The notes below the pieces were generated by a model. It had not been told where the DNA came from. It saw nothing but the letters and a program-made list of their open reading frames with translations, and did no database searches. The position numbers and the translations under genes were made by a program. A stretch of DNA of 10,786 nt from Planctomycetaceae bacterium (lineage in GTDB: Bacteria; Planctomycetota; Planctomycetia; Pirellulales; Pirellulaceae), in the NCBI GenBank assembly GCA_003506095.1, contig DNWZ01000274.1, positions 1 to 10,786 on the forward strand, read 5' to 3'. Every line of letters starts with the position of its first letter. Position 1 is the stretch's first letter. Positions 1 to 5,668 of this stretch are shown here, piece after piece.

Positions 1-945
1 GTGAACTTCGATTACGCTTCGCTGGGCGATGATCGTGTCACGGTTCTGATGGCGTGGGTGAATTATCGATTCAATGACGGCTTTGATCTCTATTTCGGAA
101 AGGGAAAGGTTCCGGGATCGCGCGAATGGTTGCTGTCGGCGATGAATACGATGTCGCCCGATCGTTCGATGGCGACAACTTTTTTTCGGCCCAGCATCAC
201 GACGGGAATTTGGGCCAAGGGTCAACCGCTGGACCGGCTTTACTACCAAGCGATGGTCGGCAACGGTTTCAACACCACGTCGGCCGGATTTCGTGATCTG
301 GATACCAACTTTGTCTATTCGGCCAACAGTTGGTGGGAACCGCTGGGTGATTTCGGTGCGATGTATTCGGACCTCGATTTTCGCGATCAGCTTGCGGTTC
401 GGACCGGCGCAAGCCTGACCACATCCCGCCAATCGGCGACCCAGTTCGATTCGCAAGCACCCGAAGAAACATTCATCCGTTTGTCTGACGGAACGAATCT
501 GACGACCGTCGGCGCACTTGCGCCGGGCGTTCAGGTAACCGATTATTCGCTCTATTTAGCGACATTCGACGCTGCGACGAAGTATCGCGGTGTCAGTTTC
601 AGCGGTGAATATTTTTTGCGTTGGTTGGCCGACATCGCCGGCGACGGACCGATTGCGGGCGACCGACGCGATCTGTTTGACCACGGGATTTACGTTCAAG
701 CGGGTGCATTTGCCATCCCAAAACGCTTGGAGTTTTTTGCCCGCTCGTCGGCAGTTTTCGGACCGTTCGGAAACGGCTCCGAATACGCCGGCGGCTTCAA
801 CATTTTTTTCCGCGGTACAGAGAACTGGCGATTTTGTTTCGATGTCACGCGTGTGATCGACTCATCGGCAGACCAGGTTCGCACGGGCTACGCTGCTGGC
901 GCGACGGGTTTCTTGGTTCGCGGCCAATTGCAAACGATGTTCTGA
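1..945 (+). CDS. Phosphate-selective porin O/P-like outer membrane protein, C-terminal part (partial at window edge)
   Basis: The reading frame is open from the first base and ends at TGA 943-945, giving 314 codons. The GTG at position 1 is probably internal, because OprO/OprP-type porins are usually about 400-450 residues and no signal peptide is present here. The protein alternates aromatic and polar residues as expected of beta strands (for example WVNYRFNDGFDLYFGKGKV near residues 19-37). It contains a porin-like stretch RLYYQAMVGNGFNTTS (79-94) and ends in phenylalanine (QLQTMF), the usual C-terminal signal for outer-membrane barrel assembly. The inferred role is a channel for anions or small solutes in the outer membrane. 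Substrate selectivity cannot be read from this fragment, and the phosphate label reflects family resemblance only. It converges with the DUF429 gene, with 40 nt between stop codons and no clear terminator hairpin there. Confidence 0.72.
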   Translation: MNFDYASLGDDRVTVLMAWVNYRFNDGFDLYFGKGKVPGSREWLLSAMNTMSPDRSMATTFFRPSITTGIWAKGQPLDRLYYQAMVGNGFNTTSAGFRDLDTNFVYSANSWWEPLGDFGAMYSDLDFRDQLAVRTGASLTTSRQSATQFDSQAPEETFIRLSDGTNLTTVGALAPGVQVTDYSLYLATFDAATKYRGVSFSGEYFLRWLADIAGDGPIAGDRRDLFDHGIYVQAGAFAIPKRLEFFARSSAVFGPFGNGSEYAGGFNIFFRGTENWRFCFDVTRVIDSSADQVRTGYAAGATGFLVRGQLQTMF

Positions 946-985
946 CGCCGCAATCGTTTGTACGGCCGCGTTTTGGTTGAAGATT

Positions 986-1852
986 TTAACCGTACACTCG
1001 GCCTTCGCGCCGGTACCGCGGATGTTTTGCAATCGCCTGGTGGTCGTCCAGCATCGTGACTTGAAACACGCCGACGGCGGCCAGCAGACTGTCTAGCGCG
1101 TCGCCGCCAGGATTCGACAGCATCACTTTTCGTTGCGATGGCGTGATGTCGACGATTTTTTCAACGGTAGCAAGAATGGTTTTGCGGACCGCGATTTTCT
1201 CAGGTGTCGGCGATTTACCGCCAACTTGTTTGTACATGCGGTGTGGCAACGCCAATCGTTTCAGCGTCGATGACGGACACGCTTCGACGACGACGCGTTT
1301 GACCGGCGAAGCCGAATCGCTCAGCTTTTCGAATTGAAATGGCAATACTGCAGTCTCCGTTGAAGCATGAACGTGCCGCAGGATGTCGCGCATGCCGTGA
1401 AAGGTTTGGTAGATGATCCGATAGTGGTAACAATCGAATGGCGTTTGTGTCTCGCGATCGGTGACGCGGCGGATGTGCATCAAGTCGCTGATCTGGCGAG
1501 TTCGCTCGACAAGAAAACGTCCGTAACTCTTCGCATCGCCTTCAAACCTGCCGATCGACTCGAGTTGTTTTGCCCAGGTGCCCAGCTTGAGTTCGACCGG
1601 CAGCCCAAATGGGAAATCGAATCCCCAAAGTGATGCTCGTGATTCATTGACCTGCTGGACAAGATACGCGTTGACATCGTCGCGATCGTCGCTGGCCGCG
1701 AGTTTGCCCAGCGGCGATAATTCAACGAGTTTCAATCGCTGGCGATCGGATTGGATTTCGGTTTTCGATATCCAAGCGTTCAGGCCGCTGAGTCGCGCGC
1801 CGCTGAAATCGACTCCGACAACGTGATCAAAATGAGGCAGTCGGATCGGCAT
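986..1852 (-). CDS. DUF429 family protein (predicted RNase H-fold nuclease)
   Basis: This 288-residue protein begins MPIRLPHFDH and carries the DUF429 pattern. VVGVDFSGAR gives an acidic residue at D15, GFDFPFGLP a second at D79, VVVEACPSS a conserved E190, and GGDALDSLLAA the last acids D251 and D254. Together these resemble the D-D-E-D acidic set of RNase H-like nucleases, which is the published prediction for DUF429; no specific substrate is known to me. No signal peptide is seen, so it should be cytoplasmic. The frame is open upstream to a GTG at 1991-1993 (335 codons). I chose the ATG at 1850-1852 because the extra 47 residues have no recognisable family features and would cover the likely trpB promoter. 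Neither start has a good Shine-Dalgarno sequence. The gene is divergent from trpB and the stop is TAA at 986-988. Confidence 0.8.
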   Translation of the reverse strand: MPIRLPHFDHVVGVDFSGARLSGLNAWISKTEIQSDRQRLKLVELSPLGKLAASDDRDDVNAYLVQQVNESRASLWGFDFPFGLPVELKLGTWAKQLESIGRFEGDAKSYGRFLVERTRQISDLMHIRRVTDRETQTPFDCYHYRIIYQTFHGMRDILRHVHASTETAVLPFQFEKLSDSASPVKRVVVEACPSSTLKRLALPHRMYKQVGGKSPTPEKIAVRKTILATVEKIVDITPSQRKVMLSNPGGDALDSLLAAVGVFQVTMLDDHQAIAKHPRYRREGRVYG

Positions 1853-2036
1853 AGGTGTTAAGTCGACAGTGGATTTGACGGTGACTTCAAGGTTCTTGGT
1901 AACGCCCAAGCGCGGCACTTCCAACAAAACCCTAGTCCAGTGGCAACCAAGTTGACCGTTTTTCATTGACCAGTGACAATGCTCGCTCAACACGATTCAC
2001 CGATCCAGATCCCAAACATTCGCAAAGCAGTTTCCC
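1853..2036. other. Divergent intergenic region between the DUF429 gene and trpB
   Basis: This 184-nt stretch lies between the divergent starts of the DUF429 gene and trpB, if the shorter DUF429 start is right. It contains the candidate trpB promoter and a direct repeat TTGACC at 1952-1957 and 1966-1971. I see no Trp-codon-rich leader peptide, no T-box-like element and no terminator/antiterminator pair before trpB. Confidence 0.55.
1952..1980 (+). promoter_or_regulatory. Candidate sigma-70-type promoter for trpB
   Basis: TTGACC at 1952-1957 matches the -35 consensus at 5 of 6 positions. GACAAT at 1975-1980 matches the -10 consensus at 4 of 6. The spacer between them is exactly 17 nt. Transcription would start near 1987, leaving a leader of about 50 nt before the trpB ATG. 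A second TTGACC at 1966-1971 overlaps the spacer. This is a pattern match only. Confidence 0.4.
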
Positions 2037-3263
2037 ATGAGTACCGCATCGGCTCACCAGCACGCGACGGCCTCGGTTCCCGACCATCGCGGTCGATTCG
2101 GCGATTTCGGCGGTCGATTCGTCCCTGAAACGCTAACGCGAGCGCTCGATCAACTGGCCGAGGAGTACGACAAAGCGAGGAAGGACCCCGAGTTCCAGCG
2201 TGAACTCAATGGTCTGCTAAAGACGTTTGTCGGACGTCCCAGCCCGTTGTATCACGCCAAGCGATTGAGCAATGCGGTCGGTGGGGCGCAGATTTGGCTC
2301 AAGCGAGAAGATTTGAACCATACCGGTGCGCATAAGATCAACAATACGATCGGCCAGACGTTGCTGACGTTGCGGATGGGCAAAACGCGAGTGATCGCCG
2401 AAACGGGTGCCGGTCAACACGGCGTCGCCACGGCCACCGCGTGTGCTCACTTCGGGTTGCCATGCACGGTGTACATGGGGGCCGAGGACATCCGTCGCCA
2501 GAAACCAAACGTATTCAGCATGCGATTGCTTGGGGCGACGATCAGCCCGGTGGAAAGCGGTTCAAGGACGCTGCGCGATGCGGTCAACGAAGCGATGCGA
2601 GATTGGATGTCGTCTGTCGAGGATACGCATTACATCATCGGCAGTGTGATCGGACCGCATCCGTTCCCCATGATGGTGCGAGACTTCCAGTCGGTGATCG
2701 GCCGCGAGACGCGAATGCAGTGCGTCGATTCGTTTGGCAGTTTGCCCGACTGCGTCGTCGCTTGCGTGGGCGGTGGCAGCAATGCGGCAGGGATGTTTTA
2801 TCCGTTTGTCGAGGACGAGGGTGTGCGGATGGTCGGTGTGGAAGCCGGCGGCCGCGGCGGAAAACCAGGCGATCACGCTTCACCGTTGACTTACGGCAGC
2901 CCGGGCGTTTTGCACGGCAGTTTCAGCTATGTCATGCAAGACGAAGATGGCCAAACTTGCGACGTTCACTCAATGAGTGCGGGTTTGGACTACCCAGGCG
3001 TTGGGCCAGAGCACAGCTATTGGAAAGATACCCAGCGGGTCGATTACATCGAATGTCAAGATGATGCGGCATTGGCCGCGTTTGACCGTTTGGCTCGCAG
3101 CGAAGGAATCTTGGCGGCTCTTGAGACGTCGCATGCGGTTGCTAAAGCGATCGATATTGCCGCTGGTATGTCACCGAAGCAACATTTGGTAATCTGCTTG
3201 TCCGGTCGCGGCGATAAAGACGCGATGGAATTGGCAAGGCTTCGTGGACAATCTTGGGAGTGA
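2037..3263 (+). CDS. trpB: Tryptophan synthase beta chain
   Basis: This 408-residue protein is TrpB, which condenses indole with L-serine using pyridoxal phosphate to make L-tryptophan, normally in an alpha2-beta2 complex with TrpA. The N-terminal signature GRFGDFGGRFVPETL is at 19-33. The PLP lysine is K100 in HTGAHKINNT, the catalytic glutamate is E122 in AETGAGQHG, the phosphate-binding loop GGGSNA is at 245-250, and SGRGDKD is at 389-395. Length is close to the E. coli enzyme (397), and motif spacing is that of the TrpA-partnered TrpB1 class rather than TrpB2. The ATG at 2037 has no clear Shine-Dalgarno sequence. No trpA follows. Instead the last codons contain the ribosome binding site for a UPF0173 hydrolase, so the two genes are probably co-transcribed. 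All key residues are intact. Confidence 0.97.
   Translation: MSTASAHQHATASVPDHRGRFGDFGGRFVPETLTRALDQLAEEYDKARKDPEFQRELNGLLKTFVGRPSPLYHAKRLSNAVGGAQIWLKREDLNHTGAHKINNTIGQTLLTLRMGKTRVIAETGAGQHGVATATACAHFGLPCTVYMGAEDIRRQKPNVFSMRLLGATISPVESGSRTLRDAVNEAMRDWMSSVEDTHYIIGSVIGPHPFPMMVRDFQSVIGRETRMQCVDSFGSLPDCVVACVGGGSNAAGMFYPFVEDEGVRMVGVEAGGRGGKPGDHASPLTYGSPGVLHGSFSYVMQDEDGQTCDVHSMSAGLDYPGVGPEHSYWKDTQRVDYIECQDDAALAAFDRLARSEGILAALETSHAVAKAIDIAAGMSPKQHLVICLSGRGDKDAMELARLRGQSWE
3256..3260 (+). promoter_or_regulatory. Ribosome binding site for the UPF0173 gene, inside the trpB 3' end
   Basis: GGGAG at 3256-3260 lies 7 nt before the GTG at 3268 and inside the last codons of trpB. It decides the start of the next gene: GTG 3268 rather than the in-frame GTG at 3244, which has no such sequence in front. 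The arrangement suggests coupling to trpB translation. Confidence 0.6.
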
Positions 3264-3267
3264 TCGC

Positions 3268-3987
3268 GTGACGGCATCCATCGGGCTAACTTGGCTGGGC
3301 CACGGATCGTGGCTGATTGAACCGACCGGTTATGAGAATGAATCGGCCGATGCGCCACTACGAATCGTGCTCGATCCGTTTCTGACCGACAATCCAAGTG
3401 CCAAAGTCAAGCCGGATCAACTCGGCGCGATCTCACATATCCTTGTCTCACACGCTCACTTTGACCACATCGGCGACGTGGCAAAGATCGCTAATGCGAA
3501 TGACGCGACCTTAATCGCGAACTTTGAGGTGGCACAGTGGTTCCAGCAAAATCATGGCATCCATAAGAATGTGATGATGAACACTGGCGGAAGGGTTGCC
3601 TTGCCATGCGGCGATCTGTTGATGACACCGGCCTTGCACAGCAGCAGTTTCCCCGATGGCACGTATGGCGGAAATCCGGTCGGGTTTGTGCTGCGATGTG
3701 GTGGCAAGCGAGTCTATTTTGCCTGCGATACAGCTTACTTTAGCGACATGGCCCACTATGCCCACCGCGTCGATTTAGCAGTTTTGCCGATCGGCGATTT
3801 GTTCACCATGGGGATCGAAGAATCGTTGGCGGCGATCAAAGCGATCGAACCACGACGCGTCGCTGCGGCGCATCACGGCACTTGGCCACCGATCGCCCAA
3901 GATGTCAATCACTGGGCACATCGCGTGAAGAATGAAACCAATGCCGACCCAGTCGTGCTGGCTGTAGGTGATAACTGGCAAGTGTAA
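3268..3987 (+). CDS. UPF0173 family metal-dependent hydrolase (metallo-beta-lactamase fold)
   Basis: Starting at GTG 3268 the product is 239 residues, near the 225-240 typical of UPF0173 proteins such as B. subtilis YtkL. The metallo-beta-lactamase motif HAHFDH is at 62-67, preceded by TWLGHGSW (8-15) and LDPFLTDNP (35-43). Further probable metal ligands and family landmarks are H124 in ALHSSSF, D154 in FACDTAYFSDM, LPIGDLFTMG (173-182), and H202/H203 in AAAHHGTWP. All expected ligands are present, so it should be a cytoplasmic di-metal hydrolase. The natural substrate of UPF0173 proteins is not established. An insertion rich in acidic residues (about 19-30) lengthens the loop between the first two strands compared with YtkL as I recall it. 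Nothing in the sequence links the enzyme chemically to tryptophan synthesis, although it follows trpB with 4 nt between stop and start. Confidence 0.9.
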   Translation: MTASIGLTWLGHGSWLIEPTGYENESADAPLRIVLDPFLTDNPSAKVKPDQLGAISHILVSHAHFDHIGDVAKIANANDATLIANFEVAQWFQQNHGIHKNVMMNTGGRVALPCGDLLMTPALHSSSFPDGTYGGNPVGFVLRCGGKRVYFACDTAYFSDMAHYAHRVDLAVLPIGDLFTMGIEESLAAIKAIEPRRVAAAHHGTWPPIAQDVNHWAHRVKNETNADPVVLAVGDNWQV

Positions 3988-4162
3988 GCACATCCGCCTA
4001 AATCATCTGGTATTCACTATGGCGTGATGCTAGGTACAAGCCTTGTGAGTGAACGCAGATTGATGCTTCGGGGATCGATTTCAGGCCCCTACAAACTTTT
4101 TTCGTCAGTTCTTTATGCTGGCCTGCAGTCAACAAAATCTGGCGGCATCGAACATGGCGACA

Positions 4163-4203
4163 GAACGGTTTTCAGGTTGCCGTTTCGACTGAAAACCTCG
4201 TTC
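4163..4203 (+). repeat. Imperfect inverted repeat (hairpin) in the leader of the PHP gene
   Basis: GAACG-GTTTTCAG (4163-4175) pairs with CTGAAAAC-CT-CGTTC (4189-4203). This gives 13 base pairs with a 2-nt bulge (4197-4198) around a 13-nt loop. It ends 11 nt before the Shine-Dalgarno sequence of the PHP gene. There is no T-run after it, so it does not look like an intrinsic terminator. It could be an operator for a dimeric repressor or an RNA structure affecting translation. Confidence 0.6.
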
Positions 4204-4214
4204 CACCACCGAAT

Positions 4215-4219
4215 AAGGA
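4215..4219 (+). promoter_or_regulatory. Ribosome binding site of the PHP gene
   Basis: AAGGA at 4215-4219 is followed by a 10-nt spacer to ATG 4230. Together with the signal peptide that begins there, it supports this start. Confidence 0.6.
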
Positions 4220-4229
4220 AGCAGAATCG

Positions 4230-5564
4230 ATGCAGCCTATCTCTTTATTTCTTCTGTTGATTGCAATGTTCGGTGGCGGCTTGAGTGCCCTATCCGCTCA
4301 TGCCCAATCCGATTTTGCAAAAGAACATGCGACTGATGAAATCGCCCATGGCGAGACATCGCGCTGGTATAAGGGGAATCTTCATACTCATACTTTGTGG
4401 AGCGACGGAGACGGCTTTCCTGACATGGTCGCCGATTGGTATCGCCAGCAAGGTTACAACTTTCTCGCACTTTCGGACCACAATGTCCTGAGCCAAGGAA
4501 TGAAATGGCTGCCGGTAAAGGCGGTCGAGAGAATCGCCGGCAGCGAAGCGTTCCCAAACTATTTGGCTCGTTTTGGCGACGATTGGGTCGAGACTCGCGG
4601 CAGTGCCAAGGCCGGTGACCTTGAAGTACGACTGAAGCCGCTGGATGAAGTGCGGGCGTTGGTGGACGTGGCAGGCGAGTTCTTGATGATCCCATCCGAG
4701 GAGATTACCGACAAGAATACTCATATCAATGCGACCAATATTCTTGAGGCGATCGAACCTCAAGGTGGCCAGTCCGTCAAGGAAATGATCCACAATAATT
4801 TGCGAGCCGTTGACGCGCAAGCGAAGCGGACGGGCCGGTTGATCGTACCGCACTTGAATCATCCGAATCTTGGTGACAAGGGTATTTCCGCCGAGGATTT
4901 GGCCGCACTAATCGAGGATGAATTCTTTGAGGTGTGGAATGGCGTCGAAGGCGATGGCGATTTGGGCAGCGATCGACGACACAGCTTGGAATCGTTGTGG
5001 GACATCACCAGCACGTTACGACTTAGCCAGTATAAAGCGCCGCCTCTATTCGCTTTGGCAACCGATGACAGTCACAACTACCACGGCAAACCGAAAGCGT
5101 CGCCCGGTCGCGGATGGATCATGGTGCGCTCGCGTTGGCTTACTCCCGAATCGATTCTCAAGTCGATGCAAAAAGGTGATTTCTATGCATCGACCGGAGT
5201 CGAACTGGAACAACTCGACTTCGATGCGACCAGCGGGACGCTCTCATTGCAAATCAAGCCCGATGGCGACGCAATGTTTACAACCCAGTTCATTGGTACG
5301 CCGGTCAATTTTGATCAATCGACCCAGCCACGCATTGACCCGAAAACTCGTGCGCAAGTACCTGGCCAACTCAACTACTCCGCTGACGTTGGCAAAGTAT
5401 TCGCGACCTCGACCGGTTTAACCGCAACTTACCGAATGACCGGCGATGAGTTGTATGTTCGAGCTGCGGTGACAAGCGATAAGCCACCAGCCAATCCGAC
5501 AACCGAAAGTCCATTCCAAAAAGCGTGGACGCAACCTGTTGGTTGGCAGGGAAAAAAACGCTAA
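4230..5564 (+). CDS. Exported PHP-domain metallohydrolase (CehA/McbA-like)
   Basis: This 444-residue protein starts with a signal peptide (hydrophobic ISLFLLLIAMFGGG, likely cleaved after AHA at residue 25), so it should act outside the cytoplasmic membrane. A PHP (polymerase and histidinol phosphatase) metal-dependent fold covers about 46-330. The HxH motif is GNLHTHT (H52, H54), followed by D59, LSDHN (D83, H84), PSEEIT (E157/E158), H165, PHLNHPN (H208, H211) and TDDSH (D280, H282). These supply the expected multi-metal ligands. The C-terminal 110 residues look beta-rich and end with ELYVRAAVTSDKPPANP and KAWTQPVGW, as in CehA/McbA-type metallohydrolases. Known PHP enzymes hydrolyse phosphoesters or, for CehA, a carbamate ester, so the substrate here is open. 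It points the same way as the PSD1 gene, 104 nt downstream, but a possible promoter lies between, so operon membership is uncertain. Confidence 0.88.
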   Translation: MQPISLFLLLIAMFGGGLSALSAHAQSDFAKEHATDEIAHGETSRWYKGNLHTHTLWSDGDGFPDMVADWYRQQGYNFLALSDHNVLSQGMKWLPVKAVERIAGSEAFPNYLARFGDDWVETRGSAKAGDLEVRLKPLDEVRALVDVAGEFLMIPSEEITDKNTHINATNILEAIEPQGGQSVKEMIHNNLRAVDAQAKRTGRLIVPHLNHPNLGDKGISAEDLAALIEDEFFEVWNGVEGDGDLGSDRRHSLESLWDITSTLRLSQYKAPPLFALATDDSHNYHGKPKASPGRGWIMVRSRWLTPESILKSMQKGDFYASTGVELEQLDFDATSGTLSLQIKPDGDAMFTTQFIGTPVNFDQSTQPRIDPKTRAQVPGQLNYSADVGKVFATSTGLTATYRMTGDELYVRAAVTSDKPPANPTTESPFQKAWTQPVGWQGKKR

Positions 5565-5588
5565 CGACACTCGGGGCGTTTGACTAGT

Positions 5589-5594
5589 TATAAT
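5589..5594 (+). promoter_or_regulatory. Candidate -10 box for the PSD1-PhoD-DUF1501 transcription unit
   Basis: TATAAT at 5589-5594 is a perfect -10 hexamer in the 104-nt gap between the PHP and PSD1 genes, giving a start near 5601. The best upstream -35 match is ACGACA (5564-5569, 4 of 6) at a long 19-nt spacing, so the promoter is only plausible. No Shine-Dalgarno sequence follows before ATG 5669. Confidence 0.35.
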
Positions 5595-5668
5595 CGGGTT
5601 CCCACCTCGGACTTTCGCGGTTCTGAACTGCCGACTCGAACGATCCTCATCCCCGGTTCGCTCCTCCC

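Larger units (their letters stand above)
3988..4229. other. Intergenic leader region before the PHP gene
   Basis: This 242-nt stretch has no convincing gene. It contains a hairpin at 4163-4203 and a Shine-Dalgarno sequence at 4215-4219. I found no convincing -35/-10 pair, no terminator with a strong stem and T-run after the UPF0173 gene, and no Pho-box-like direct repeats. Confidence 0.5.

Noticed and set aside
1..3. GTG at the first base as the true start of the porin
   Set aside because: The protein would lack a signal peptide and the N-terminal strands expected of an outer-membrane porin, so the gene almost certainly begins to the left of the window.
2090..2121. Exact 11-bp direct repeat CGGTCGATTCG near the trpB start
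   Set aside because: It encodes the conserved TrpB signature GRFGDFGGRF, so the repetition is explained by protein constraint.
2441..3064. A 207-codon plus-strand open frame inside trpB
   Set aside because: It is an out-of-frame reading of trpB, arginine-rich and low in hydrophobic residues, as expected for a frame shadow in GC-rich coding DNA.
3244..3267. Upstream GTG start for the UPF0173 gene within trpB
   Set aside because: It would add eight residues without family similarity, and the good ribosome binding site at 3256-3260 points to GTG 3268.
4070..4102. Possible terminator: GGGG/CCCC stem followed by a T6 run after the UPF0173 gene
   Set aside because: The stem is only 4 bp with a 12-nt loop, and the T-run begins 7 nt after it, which is too weak for an intrinsic terminator.
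4024..4260. A 78-codon open frame before the PHP gene on the plus strand
   Set aside because: It begins with GTG, overlaps the PHP signal-peptide coding region in another frame, covers the hairpin, has no ribosome binding site and no recognisable protein features.
4290..4862. A 190-codon minus-strand open frame opposite the PHP gene
   Set aside because: The opposite strand encodes a clear PHP protein with all metal ligands, and the reverse frame shows no family features.
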